In this document: one piece after another, positions 16,925 to 26,434 of the stretch | Position numbering within the stretch: the first letter of the stretch is position 1 | How the letters are laid out: each line of letters starts with the position of its first letter | From: Clostridiales bacterium | GTDB lineage: Bacteria; Bacillota; Clostridia; Lachnospirales; Lachnospiraceae | DNA: 51,974 bases | Reading direction: 5' to 3' | Assembly: GCA_012839295.1 (NCBI GenBank) | Contig: DUNO01000042.1 | Location: 1 to 51,974 of the forward strand | The notes under the pieces: model-generated | Database searches by the model: none | Seen by the model: only the letters and a program-made list of their open reading frames with translations | What the model was told of the DNA's origin: nothing | Program-made: the position numbers and the translations under genes

Positions 16925-18679
16925 TCATGTTAGGGCAAGGGCTGGCCGGCCTGTTTCTAAAGGGATCCGGATGGTTACAACCGCACCCCCGTAATGATTG
17001 TTATTAAACTGGAGGCTTGCTTTATCCTGGTATATCAGGGACAAACGCTGCTTAATATTTAATATGCCCAAATGCTCCTCCCGGACTTCCGTTATAACCA
17101 CGGGGGTGTTCAATTCCTTTAGTTGCTCTTTTGAAAATCCGCATCCATTATCCGATATTACAATTTCTAGATTTGGATCAAAATCATCCTTCCCGCGTGC
17201 TGCCTTAATATCGACTACCAGTAGAGCCTTGCCCGTATATGCATGTTTAATCGAATTCTCAACGAAGGTATGGATGAGAAGGATAGGGATGCAGGTAAAA
17301 TCCAGGCCGGCCTCGATATCCAGATTGGTGTAAAAGCTGGTGGTGTAGCGCAATTCCTGGATATGAAGATAGTTATTAATATGCCTAAGCTCCTCTTGGA
17401 TCAGAACCATTGAGTCACTGCTTTTAAAAATATAGCGGAAGTAGTCAGTCAGGCATTTGGACAGGTGCATGATTAATTTATAATCCCTGGTTAATGCCAG
17501 GCTGTAGATAATGTTCAGCGAATTCAAGAAAAAATGGGGCTTAATTTGTAAATTCAGATAGTGCAGGTGGGTTTTTGTTTTTTCCAGTTGTTCTTCATAA
17601 ACCTTTATTTTCAGGCATTCAATATCCTTTGCCATATCATTAAATACGTCGGTCATCGCCGAAATTTCTGCCGTTTCTTTTGGAACGGCGAGTAAGACAT
17701 TGAAGTTTCCGTTTTTAATTTCCAGCATACCGTTTTTTAAGGCATTCATTGGTTTTATAACCTGGCTTTGGATCTGAAAGAATATAACGGCCAGTAATAG
17801 CAGGGTGAAAAAGTAAACAATTAAGATCAGTTTTTCTATGAATATAGTGTTCTGTATAACAAGATGGTAAGGGATGACCATAAAAAAGCGGAAGTTTCCT
17901 GTGGAGGATGGAATTCCGATAATAATATATTTATGCCTGCTGCCAAACTGGAACTTACTTAATGCGGAATTTGTAATTTTTAAGTTCTCTTCAATCAGCA
18001 GGTTCTGGCCGGAAAGCGGGGAGTTACCGTTATCGGTTATAAAAAAACTCGTACCGGAGGTTGCCTCCAGATTTTTTAGTGGTTCCATAAGGCTGTCTGC
18101 CCATATCCAGGAACCTAAATATACCTCGTCTTTCTTTATTACTTTAATCAGGAGATATTTCCGGTTAATCTGGATCGGATGCCACACTCCCTCCAGCTTA
18201 TCCAGGTAGTCGGAGGATATTATGACATTCTTAATATATTTTTTAAGCTTTGTCCGGTCCTGGATGGATTCCTTTCCACTTGTGCTTTGGATATAATCCT
18301 TCGTTGCAGGTGAAAACAGGAACAGTCCGTCTGCATTATCATAAGCATTAAAGTAGCCTGCCAGGGTTGTCTTTATATTTAAAAGTTCATCGATACGTGC
18401 ATCAGAATCCTTTCCTTGCAGTAACCGGGATATGTTCAAGCTTTGGTAAAGTATCATAAACATGGAACGGGAAAGATTATCTAACTCCGTATCGACTGTC
18501 TCCATATGCAGGGATAAGGTTCCCCTGTTATAATCGGCAGCCTGCTGCAGAAGAATCCGCTGGCAATAATAATTACCTGACAGGGTTACAAGGGTAATTG
18601 GACATAAAACAATTAAGGATATTTTTATTATGATGGAATTGATGCTGCGTTTTTTAATTTTTCGATTGATATGTAACAT
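16925..18679 (-). CDS. YesM-type sensor histidine kinase
   Basis: Membrane kinase of the LytS/YesM class. TM1 is about 15-35, an extracytoplasmic Cache-like region about 36-285, TM2 about 286-308, then HAMP. The His_kinase domain has His382 in LQIKPHFFLNSLNI and is followed by a GHKL ATPase (NSIKHAY, DNGCGF, HLGILNIKQRL). The usual PHFLYNTL is changed to PHFFLNSL. The gene is divergent from the DUF3502 lipoprotein at 19080, the typical arrangement when the binding protein and the sensor serve the same sugar. Confidence 0.88.
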   Translation of the reverse strand: MLHINRKIKKRSINSIIIKISLIVLCPITLVTLSGNYYCQRILLQQAADYNRGTLSLHMETVDTELDNLSRSMFMILYQSLNISRLLQGKDSDARIDELLNIKTTLAGYFNAYDNADGLFLFSPATKDYIQSTSGKESIQDRTKLKKYIKNVIISSDYLDKLEGVWHPIQINRKYLLIKVIKKDEVYLGSWIWADSLMEPLKNLEATSGTSFFITDNGNSPLSGQNLLIEENLKITNSALSKFQFGSRHKYIIIGIPSSTGNFRFFMVIPYHLVIQNTIFIEKLILIVYFFTLLLLAVIFFQIQSQVIKPMNALKNGMLEIKNGNFNVLLAVPKETAEISAMTDVFNDMAKDIECLKIKVYEEQLEKTKTHLHYLNLQIKPHFFLNSLNIIYSLALTRDYKLIMHLSKCLTDYFRYIFKSSDSMVLIQEELRHINNYLHIQELRYTTSFYTNLDIEAGLDFTCIPILLIHTFVENSIKHAYTGKALLVVDIKAARGKDDFDPNLEIVISDNGCGFSKEQLKELNTPVVITEVREEHLGILNIKQRLSLIYQDKASLQFNNNHYGGAVVTIRIPLETGRPALALT

Positions 18680-19079
18680 AGTCTTTTTTTCTAACTTGTA
18701 AAATTTTGGTTTTTATTATATCATGACAATAAACTCTGCCCATGATCATCAGCTCTATCCGGAATATGCAGGCAAGCTTAAAATTTCCTTCCGTACCTAC
18801 ATGAAACCATGGATAAAAGCAGGTTCATGACCTCCGGCTCCGGTGGGGATTTGCAGGCAGGTTGCTGTATAAACTTGTTTGCACTGTCCTCATTAGGCCT
18901 TCATTATATCATGGCTATCATGGATCGGGCAAATAGAAATTTACAAAAAATGGATATTTGTCTGAATAACAATAAAAGATGTCCAAATAGAAATAAAATA
19001 ATAGTTAAAGCATCATATATAATATTAGTTACTATAAAATATCAATTATTATAAAAGCTGATGCAGAAAGGATTTTTCT
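18680..19079. other. Divergent control region, 400 bases
   Basis: Lies between the minus-strand kinase and the plus-strand lipoprotein. A minus-strand -10 (TATAAT as complement of 18715-18720) sits 36 bases before the kinase start without a good -35. The 120 bases before 19080 are very AT-rich and end in GAAAGGA. An 81-codon plus-strand reading frame at 18809 has no ribosome site and no recognisable product. I see no clear YesN operator. Confidence 0.4.
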
Positions 19080-20564
19080 ATGAAATGGAAGCATGTTTAT
19101 GTGGCTGTTTACTTACTGCTTAATTCCATAATATTGACAGGCTGCGGCAATATTAACAGTGGACAGGCACTAGAGCAGGAAACACCGGCTCCGGTAATCC
19201 GGATCGGTGTGGGCAGCTATGGCAAAACAAAAAAAGACATGGATATCGTAAACCAGGAATTAAGCAGCCTGTCAGAAGAAAAAATTGGAGTCCGTATGAT
19301 GCTTGTACCGGTAGGTAAAAACACGTCTATGCTGCTCAACGACATAGAAAATCCGGTAGATATCGTATGCCTTTCCAACGAGGATTACATAGCCCAAAGA
19401 AAATCCCTATGTCCCATCGATGGCCTGTTATATCAATATGGCGTTAATATTATCGATTTAATGGGGGAAGATATGATTGTCCTGGGGAAATATGAGAACA
19501 TTCTTTACGGTATCCCTAAGCCAATGCCGGACGTCCATTGTACCGGTGTTGCCCTGTCAACAAAATATCTGAAAAAGTACCGTATTGATACATCGCAAAT
19601 ACATAGTATGGCGGATTTTGAACCGGTCCTGGAAATGATTAAGGAAAATGAGCCGGATTTAATATCCTTCGTTCCGGAGCGGCCAGGCAGGGGAGCAATA
19701 GGAAGGGAAGTTATCGGGGATGTATTAGCGGAAAATCTGGCGATGGTCTATTATGATGACCCATCCATGACCGTCGTAAATATGTATGGGACACCGGAAT
19801 ATGAGGCTAGGGTCCGTATGGTAAGAGACTGGTATTTAAAGGGATATCTGGGCGATGATATTCTGACAAACATGGAGCTGGGCTTGAACCAGGTATATGC
19901 AGAGCTTGCATTTTCAACAGAATTTGTCGTGCGGCCGGATGAGCAGCAGGCGGCACAGGTAACCTATGGAGATAAGATAACCTACGTCAGCTTTTCTGAA
20001 AGGCCATATCTAAGTACAAGCAGCAATACCGTATATTTTTGGACCATTACAAAACAATGCGGGGATGAAATAGCCGCCATGAAGGCCATGGATCTGCTGT
20101 ACACGGATGAGGATATTATAAGTACCATATTGTACGGAGCAGAGGGTATCCATTATGTTGATAAGGAAGACGGGCATATTACCTATCCGGAAGGGGTCGG
20201 TTCAGATACGGTAGGATATGTTAATTCACAAAAATGGCGTTATAACAGAAACAAGGGAAAAATCTGGGACGGGGTTTCCCTTGATCTATATGATATCATG
20301 AAAGAGTTTAATGCTTCTGCAATAAAATCACCGGCATATGGATTTCAGTTTGACGGGAAGAAATTATCCCTTGATCCTTCCAAGCTATCCCAAACCATAA
20401 ATGATTACAGCCTGAAATTGGGCTGCGGTGTGGTGGATGTGGAAACAGCACTGCCTGAATTCCGGCAAAAGCTCAAGGAACGGGGGGCTGACCTTCTGGT
20501 GGAGGAGGTCCAGGAGCAGGTAGATGCCTGGAAAAGCAAGCGACAAATCCGGATATCGGAATAG
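19080..20564 (+). CDS. Extracellular sugar-binding lipoprotein (DUF3502 type)
   Basis: ABC-importer solute-binding lipoprotein. The signal peptide ends in a lipobox IILTGC with Cys22 as the lipidated residue. A type-I binding-protein fold follows, and the C-terminal region (about 400-494) matches the DUF3502 module of Firmicute oligosaccharide-binding proteins. GAAAGGA lies 7 bases upstream. It sits between a divergent YesN/YesM pair and a secreted GH3, but no permease genes are adjacent. The paralogue at 43789 does have permeases, so this one may share them or act as a sensor subunit. The ligand is unknown. Confidence 0.85.
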   Translation: MKWKHVYVAVYLLLNSIILTGCGNINSGQALEQETPAPVIRIGVGSYGKTKKDMDIVNQELSSLSEEKIGVRMMLVPVGKNTSMLLNDIENPVDIVCLSNEDYIAQRKSLCPIDGLLYQYGVNIIDLMGEDMIVLGKYENILYGIPKPMPDVHCTGVALSTKYLKKYRIDTSQIHSMADFEPVLEMIKENEPDLISFVPERPGRGAIGREVIGDVLAENLAMVYYDDPSMTVVNMYGTPEYEARVRMVRDWYLKGYLGDDILTNMELGLNQVYAELAFSTEFVVRPDEQQAAQVTYGDKITYVSFSERPYLSTSSNTVYFWTITKQCGDEIAAMKAMDLLYTDEDIISTILYGAEGIHYVDKEDGHITYPEGVGSDTVGYVNSQKWRYNRNKGKIWDGVSLDLYDIMKEFNASAIKSPAYGFQFDGKKLSLDPSKLSQTINDYSLKLGCGVVDVETALPEFRQKLKERGADLLVEEVQEQVDAWKSKRQIRISE

Positions 20565-20625
20565 GAACATTTTATGTCTGATATAGGACAGATAAAAAAG
20601 CTCTTCTGGTTTAAAATTTACCTAA

Positions 20626-20658
20626 CGTTAATGGAAGCCTGTCCAGCTGATATTAACG
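20626..20658 (+). other. Leader dyad upstream of secreted GH3
   Basis: CGTTAAT / ATTAACG arms with a 19-base centre, partly inside a wider GGACAG (20587) / CTGTCC (20639) pair. It may be an operator or mRNA hairpin in the 121-base gap after the lipoprotein gene. Confidence 0.35.
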
Positions 20659-20685
20659 AATGCGGTAAAGGAGAGATGATTATCA

Positions 20686-23600
20686 ATGAGCAGATGGAAT
20701 GAAAATTTATTGAAGCATAACCGGTCTCAAAGAAGAAGGCTGAAGACGGTACTGGGAAAATCTATGGCAGTTATGCTGGCTGTAGCAATGGTATTTAATA
20801 TACCAACGGTATCACTGGCAGCGAATAAGACACATACAACGTTAGCCCCGGCAGAGCTTGAGCTGTCAAACGCAGCGCTGTCAAAAACAGCTGCGGAGGA
20901 GGGAATGGTTTTACTGGAGAACAAAAATAATGCCCTTCCTCTGGCAAAAGGCTCCTCCGTTGCACTTTTTGGAGGCGGCACCTATGCAACGATTAAAGGG
21001 GGCACAGGATCCGGTGATGTGAATCAAAGGTATGCGGTATCGGTTTACGATGGTCTGAGGGCAGTATATAAAATATCCAGCGAAGCCTGGATGCAGAATT
21101 ATATCAGGAATTTTGAAGCAGGAAAGGCAGCAAATACGTCCAATGACTATGTCACTGTTGTACGGGGCTCCTTCGGCGGTTCCAATGTATATCTTCCCAA
21201 GGATGTATTATTAACGGCAGAGGATATGGCAGCCGCAAAGGCAGATGGTACTACTACGGCAATCTATACTATCAGTATCGTATCGGGAGAAGGCGCTGAC
21301 AGGAACATTGCCAAGGGTGATTATTATTTAACGGATATCCAAAGGGCCAATATTGAGCTTATGGCGGCTTCCTTTGATAAAAGTGTAGTAATCTTAAATG
21401 TTGGAGGGATAGTAGACACAAAATTCTTTGATGAAATATCAGGACTTGACGGATTGTTTTTAATGTCCCAGGCAGGCATGGAAGGCGGAAATGCCCTTGC
21501 CCGTATTTTTACGGGAGAGGTTAGCCCATCCGGTAAATTAACCGATACCTGGGCAGAAAATTATTCCGATTATCCGGCAAGCCAGACAATCGGAAACAAC
21601 GATGGGGACGGCCTGAATGAAAGCTACTCGGAAGGCATATTCGTCGGTTACCGTTATTTTGATACTTTTGGAATTGCTCCGGCTTATGAATTTGGTTATG
21701 GCCTGTCCTATACCAGCTTCGATATTAAGGCGCTTTCCATTACGGCAGATTATAATAAGGTTACTCTGAAAGCAAAAGTAACCAATACGGGAAAAACCTA
21801 TTCCGGTAAAGAAGTGGTACAGGTTTATTTTTCGGCACCGGAGGGCAGCATCGAAAAGCCGTACCAGGAGCTGGCAGCTTATGCAAAGACCGATATACTG
21901 GCTCCGGGAGAAAGCCAGGAGCTTACGGTTTCCTATAATACAACAGAAATGTCCTCCTATAACACAGCCAGGGCCGCATATGTAATGGAGGCTGGCGATT
22001 ACATAGTACGGGTTGGCAACAGTTCAAGAAATACTCATGTGGCAGGAGTATTAAATGTTGCAAGGGATATCCTCACAGAACAGCTTAGCTCCCAGTTTGT
22101 GACGGCTCTGGCGGAAAAATCCAACTATGGAATCCTGCCCTATACCTATGAAGGGGAGAGGACAGAAATAAATGCCGCACCGCGTATATACCTGGATTTT
22201 ACCGGCTTTATGGCACCTTACAATGCATCCAGGTACGATAATGAGGAGGTCACTACCTATCTCAACTCGGTCAGCGGGTCTGCGGTTTCAGTCAGCGGCG
22301 GTGCCATTACGGTTACCGGGGCAGCAATTACAGGAACTATTATTACGGTAAATCCTGTTCCTGAAGGAACGACATTATATGATGTATATGCGGGAAAGGT
22401 TACTGTCGAGGAGTTCGTTGCAAGTCTGAATGCGACACAGCTTGCGAATATATTAAATGGCAAATCGGGACAGATCGGCACTACTACCAGCACAGGAGCG
22501 CTGGAAAATAGTGTGAATGGAGCTGCCGGTGAAACCACAGGATTATACTATGATGATTTGGGTATTCCTAATATGGTGCTTGCGGATGGGCCTGCAGGTG
22601 TCCGTATTACCCAGAAGAATGCCCTGGGAGTTGACAGCTACTATTATCAATTCTGTACCGCATGGCCAATCGGTACGGCACTGGCCCAGACCTGGAATGA
22701 TGAACTGATCCACCAGGTAGGAACAGCAATCGGCAGGGAAATGGTGGAATATGGTGTGACCTTATGGCTGGCACCGGGCATGAACATCCACAGGGATCCC
22801 CTTTGTGGCCGCAATTTTGAATATTATTCTGAGGATCCGTTCCTGACAGGCTCCATTGGAACAGTGACTACACTGGGCTTACAGTCGAATCCGGGTGTTG
22901 GTGTAACGATTAAGCACTATGCGGGCAACAATCAGGAAACAAACAGAAATACGGTAAACAATACAGTGTCAGAGAGGGCTTTCCGCGAAATCTATTTAAA
23001 GGGCTTTGAAATGGTTGTAAAAGGAGCCCAGCCAATGTCAGTTATGACTTCTTATAATAAGAATAATGGAATTTATGCCATTACAGACTATAATATGGTA
23101 ACGGACCTGCTCCGCGGTGAATGGGGCTTTGACGGAATGGTCATGAGTGACTGGGGTGCCGGCGGCAGGGCTGATGTCCATGAAATTTTTCATGCAGGAA
23201 ATGATATTGTAATGTCCGGCAGCACTCAGACAAGAATTGTAAACTCCTTATCAGGAAATCCCTCCAGGGCAGCAAACTATACGGATTCCATAGCTTCTCT
23301 GGGCGATGTGCAAAAATGTGCAATCCAGATATTAAAAACAATAATGGCAAGCTCCCAGTTTGCGAAACAGTATTCCTCAAGAGGTGTGGTTGCACTGCCG
23401 TATTCCGGTAAATATAATAACCTGGTACAGTATACGGCTGTAAGTAAAGCAAATGTGCAGGCTCCTGTTGTAACTACAGAACCAAGTAACCCAAGTAATC
23501 CGGGCAATCCAAGTACACCGGGCATACCGGGCACGCCAGGTACGCCAAGCACTACGCCAACCCCGGCACCGGTTACGCCAACTCCGGCGCCAACCCCGAC

Positions 23601-24267
23601 GGAAAAACCGGCCATTACTGCAGCTGCTTCCAGTAAGAAGGTAAAGGTAAATGCTTCTGATATTGCTGATACGGATAATTCCACAGTATTAAAAATATTG
23701 AAGGCTGGGCAGAAGGGCAGCGTGGTAACTGTATCAGGGACGGTAACTGTTGCCGGTAAGGTTACGGTGAAAGCAACAGTGGCAAATGCAACAGCAGGCC
23801 AGCTGGTCTATATTTATAAAGTAAATGAAAAAACCAAAAAGCTGGAAACAATCACCGGAGGCTATTCCCAAAAAGTAAATGATGAAAAAATAGTAACCTA
23901 TGGAGTTGCAGCGAAAGGGACTTATATAATATTAACAAGTCCGGCGGCTCCAAACCAGATTACAGCATTAAAAAATCAGGTTACCGTTAAGGCGTCAAGC
24001 ACTACGGTCGCTGTTGGAAAGACTGCAACGATGAAGGTTACACTGCCGCCACACCTGCAGAAGGTATCAGACCTCTCTGCGGCTACACCATCCAAGGCAG
24101 TTGGAAATGTTACAATTACCCATAAGTCATCCAATGCCAAAGTGGCAAGTGTTAATGCTAACGGTAAAATTACTGCAAAGAAAAAAGGCAAGGTTACAAT
24201 CACTACAACCATAAAGCTGTATAATGGAACGGAAAGAGTAGTCAGGACCAAGCTTACGGTAAAGTGA
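20686..24267 (+). CDS. Secreted, circularly permuted GH3 with Pro/Thr linker and Ig-like tail
   Basis: Large extracellular GH3 beta-glycosidase of 1193 residues. A signal peptide (basic RSQRRRLK, core about 25-44, cut near ALA-46) precedes the alpha/beta sandwich (EEGMVLLENKNNALPL, likely acid/base Glu202 in SGEGADR, YEFGYGLSYTSF). An FnIII domain and then the TIM barrel follow (CGRNFEYYSEDP, IKHYAGNNQE, nucleophile Asp822 in VMSDWG). This is the permuted order also seen at 2324. After the barrel comes a linker rich in Pro, Thr and Gly (about 930-975), then beta-rich repeats ending in a Big_2-like domain, which suggests wall or substrate attachment. SD AAAGGAGAG supports the start. It probably works with the lipoprotein just upstream. 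Confidence 0.88.
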   Translation: MSRWNENLLKHNRSQRRRLKTVLGKSMAVMLAVAMVFNIPTVSLAANKTHTTLAPAELELSNAALSKTAAEEGMVLLENKNNALPLAKGSSVALFGGGTYATIKGGTGSGDVNQRYAVSVYDGLRAVYKISSEAWMQNYIRNFEAGKAANTSNDYVTVVRGSFGGSNVYLPKDVLLTAEDMAAAKADGTTTAIYTISIVSGEGADRNIAKGDYYLTDIQRANIELMAASFDKSVVILNVGGIVDTKFFDEISGLDGLFLMSQAGMEGGNALARIFTGEVSPSGKLTDTWAENYSDYPASQTIGNNDGDGLNESYSEGIFVGYRYFDTFGIAPAYEFGYGLSYTSFDIKALSITADYNKVTLKAKVTNTGKTYSGKEVVQVYFSAPEGSIEKPYQELAAYAKTDILAPGESQELTVSYNTTEMSSYNTARAAYVMEAGDYIVRVGNSSRNTHVAGVLNVARDILTEQLSSQFVTALAEKSNYGILPYTYEGERTEINAAPRIYLDFTGFMAPYNASRYDNEEVTTYLNSVSGSAVSVSGGAITVTGAAITGTIITVNPVPEGTTLYDVYAGKVTVEEFVASLNATQLANILNGKSGQIGTTTSTGALENSVNGAAGETTGLYYDDLGIPNMVLADGPAGVRITQKNALGVDSYYYQFCTAWPIGTALAQTWNDELIHQVGTAIGREMVEYGVTLWLAPGMNIHRDPLCGRNFEYYSEDPFLTGSIGTVTTLGLQSNPGVGVTIKHYAGNNQETNRNTVNNTVSERAFREIYLKGFEMVVKGAQPMSVMTSYNKNNGIYAITDYNMVTDLLRGEWGFDGMVMSDWGAGGRADVHEIFHAGNDIVMSGSTQTRIVNSLSGNPSRAANYTDSIASLGDVQKCAIQILKTIMASSQFAKQYSSRGVVALPYSGKYNNLVQYTAVSKANVQAPVVTTEPSNPSNPGNPSTPGIPGTPGTPSTTPTPAPVTPTPAPTPTEKPAITAAASSKKVKVNASDIADTDNSTVLKILKAGQKGSVVTVSGTVTVAGKVTVKATVANATAGQLVYIYKVNEKTKKLETITGGYSQKVNDEKIVTYGVAAKGTYIILTSPAAPNQITALKNQVTVKASSTTVAVGKTATMKVTLPPHLQKVSDLSAATPSKAVGNVTITHKSSNAKVASVNANGKITAKKKGKVTITTTIKLYNGTERVVRTKLTVK

Positions 24268-24393
24268 ACGGATATTTTTTAGGGATTAGGGTACTTCCAG
24301 AAAGAAAGGCGGAAGTTGCACAGGGAAAGGAAAGCAAGGGAAAAACAGCCTGCAAAGCAGAAGCTGTAATATGTAGGTGGTGGGATAAATAGA

Positions 24394-24444
24394 AAAATAG
24401 CTTATTTGGCAGCTTCCATAAGGAGCCGGATAAGCTATTTTTTT
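24394..24444 (+). terminator. Terminator after secreted GH3
   Basis: AAAATAGCTTAT (24394-24405) pairs with ATAAGCTATTTT (24430-24441), with an inner GGC/GCC pair, followed by a T run. Confidence 0.88.
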
Positions 24445-24544
24445 CGTGAAAATAAAGCAGTCTGCCGGCCTGCCTTGCCGGAAACCATTAATTACGGGGG
24501 AGAGGCCCATATACAACAGAAAATATGCCATAAAATTACAAGTA

Positions 24545-24587
24545 ACAACTTTGATAAAAAAATAAGTTGTCATTTAAAATAACTTAT
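24545..24587 (+). promoter_or_regulatory. Three alternating AACTT half-sites, candidate operator
   Basis: AACTT at 24547, AAGTT at 24564 and AACTT at 24581 are spaced exactly 17 bases apart in alternating orientation. They form two overlapping inverted repeats (ACAACTT/AAGTTGT and ATAAGTT/AACTTAT). The last two half-sites overlap or fall between the -35 and -10 of the osmoprotectant promoter, as expected for a repressor. The BusR-like protein encoded at 27471 is the obvious candidate. Confidence 0.5.
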
Positions 24588-24595
24588 GCTATACT
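24567..24595 (+). promoter_or_regulatory. Sigma-70 promoter of the osmoprotectant importer
   Basis: TTGTCA (24567-24572), exactly 17-bp spacer, TATACT (24590-24595), 25 bases before the ATG at 24621. Confidence 0.78.
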
Positions 24596-24620
24596 TTACA
24601 AAATAAGGAGTGAGAATTAT

Positions 24621-25760
24621 ATGATTAAGTTTGAGAACATTAGCAAGAAATATGAAAATGGCCTCGAAGCGGTAAAATCCCTTGACTTAGTAATCAATAG
24701 CGGGGAACTGCTGGTTCTGATCGGGCCAAGCGGCTGTGGCAAAACAACGACAATGAAAATGATTAATCGTCTCATTACCTATTCAGAAGGTAAAATTACG
24801 ATCGACGGTAAGGCTATTGATACCCTTGATCCAGTCATGTTACGTCGCAATATTGGTTATGTAATCCAACAGGTCGGCCTATTTCCCCATTACACAATCG
24901 AAGAAAATATCGCATTGATCCCCAAGTTAAAAAAATGGAAGGAGCCCCAGACCAGGGAACGGGTCAATGAACTGCTCCATACGGTGGGTCTGGAGCCTGA
25001 GGTATATGCCAAAAGGTATCCAAGAGAGCTTTCCGGTGGTCAGCAGCAGCGTGTCGGGGTTGCCCGGGCATTGGCCGCCAACCCGGATATTATCCTGATG
25101 GATGAGCCCTTTGGTGCCCTGGATCCCATAACCCGTGAGCAGCTTCAGGACGAGCTGCTGCGGATACAGGCAAAGATGCATAAAACCATTGTTTTCGTGA
25201 CCCATGATATGGATGAGGCCCTGAAGCTGGGTGACAGAATTGCGGTCATGAAGGATGGGGAGCTGCTGCAGCTGGATACGCCTGACCAATTGCTGAGCAA
25301 TCCCTCCCATGGATTTGTTGAGGAATTTATAGGGAAGAAGCGGATATACCAGAATCCCGACTACATACCCATTACGGATATAATGAGGGATAATCCGGCT
25401 TTGACACTGCCGTCGAGGACACCCGCCGTTGCCATCAGCTACATGAGACAATGCAAAACGGACACATTGATTGTCAGTGACGATTCCGGAAAGCTGTTAG
25501 GGATTGTATCCGGCTATGAGCTTCAGGCAAGTAAGGGAAGTGCCCAGACTGTGGCGGAAATCATGAAGTCCGTAGATACATTCCTGAGTAACACCGCCAC
25601 TGCAAAGGATGCCCTGCAAATGATTACAAAGGCAGCCTACGGGATCATACCCGTCGTGGACGGAAGGGCAAAGGTGGTCGGTGTTGTCACCCGTGGTTCA
25701 CTGCTAAGCTTTTTTGCCAACCAATGGTCTGAGGAAGGAGGGGATTTGTGTGAGGAATGA
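24621..25760 (+). CDS. opuCA: Osmoprotectant ABC importer ATPase with CBS domains
   Basis: Cytoplasmic ATPase powering glycine betaine, carnitine or choline uptake. It shows Walker A GPSGCGKTTT, signature LSGGQQQRVG, Walker B ILMDEPFGALD and the switch His in VTHDMDEA. It is followed by tandem CBS domains (about 260-370) that in OpuA/OpuC-type proteins sense ionic strength or nucleotides. SD AAGGAG lies 10 bases before the ATG; upstream in-frame codons run through the promoter and are rejected. First gene of a three-gene importer operon. Substrate range cannot be set from sequence. Confidence 0.9.
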   Translation: MIKFENISKKYENGLEAVKSLDLVINSGELLVLIGPSGCGKTTTMKMINRLITYSEGKITIDGKAIDTLDPVMLRRNIGYVIQQVGLFPHYTIEENIALIPKLKKWKEPQTRERVNELLHTVGLEPEVYAKRYPRELSGGQQQRVGVARALAANPDIILMDEPFGALDPITREQLQDELLRIQAKMHKTIVFVTHDMDEALKLGDRIAVMKDGELLQLDTPDQLLSNPSHGFVEEFIGKKRIYQNPDYIPITDIMRDNPALTLPSRTPAVAISYMRQCKTDTLIVSDDSGKLLGIVSGYELQASKGSAQTVAEIMKSVDTFLSNTATAKDALQMITKAAYGIIPVVDGRAKVVGVVTRGSLLSFFANQWSEEGGDLCEE

Positions 25761-26406
25761 GTCGCTATGGACACAGATCGTATACCAGCTGGAAATGCGC
25801 TGGCCTGACCTGATGCAGGCACTTCTCCAGCATATCCAGCTAGTCTTCATCTCCATGCTGATAGCAATTGCCATAGGCATACCCCTCGGTATTTTAATTA
25901 CCAGGGTGAAACCCCTTGAGGGTCCTATACTGGGACTGGCTGGTATATTACAGACGATCCCAAGCCTTGCTTTGCTGGGCTTTATGATCCCATTGTTCGG
26001 GATTGGGATCAAGACGGCGGTAGCAGCCCTGTTCCTGTACTCCCTGCTGCCGATCATACGTAATACCTTTACAGGAATTAAGGATGTGGACAAATCAACG
26101 GTTGAGGCTGCCAGGGGAATGGGAATGACAAGCTTCCAGATCCTATTTAAGGTCCAGCTGCCCCTTGCCCTGAGCGTAATCATGGCGGGCATCAGGACGG
26201 CTACGGTAATCAATGTAGGTACCGCTACGCTGGCGGCATTTATTGGTGGGGGAGGCCTGGGTGATTTTATATTCATCGGCATATCAAGGAATATTGATGC
26301 CCTGGTACTAATCGGGGCTTTCCCGGCGGCGCTGCTGGCCCTGCTCTTTGATTGGCTGCTGGGTATACTGGAGAGGACTACGACTCCGAGAGGAATGAAG
26401 GTTTAG
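25750..26406 (+). CDS. opuCB: Osmoprotectant ABC importer permease
   Basis: Inner-membrane channel subunit with about five membrane helices and the ABC-coupling loop EAARGMGMTSFQILFKVQLPL (EAA motif). Start is GTG at 25750, preceded by AAGGAGGGG at the right distance; it overlaps the ATPase gene by 11 bases. OpuC systems normally carry two permeases (CB and CD), but only one is present here, so a homodimer is likely. Confidence 0.88.
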   Translation: MRNESLWTQIVYQLEMRWPDLMQALLQHIQLVFISMLIAIAIGIPLGILITRVKPLEGPILGLAGILQTIPSLALLGFMIPLFGIGIKTAVAALFLYSLLPIIRNTFTGIKDVDKSTVEAARGMGMTSFQILFKVQLPLALSVIMAGIRTATVINVGTATLAAFIGGGGLGDFIFIGISRNIDALVLIGAFPAALLALLFDWLLGILERTTTPRGMKV

Positions 26407-26434
26407 AGAAAGAAAAGGAGAGAGGAGAACTATT

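Noticed and set aside
18809-19054. 81-codon plus-strand frame between divergent genes
   Set aside because: No ribosome site, no family resemblance, and it covers what must be the control region.
23277-23684. 135-codon minus-strand frame rich in Gly, Val and Pro
   Set aside because: Shadow of the Pro/Thr linker of the secreted GH3.
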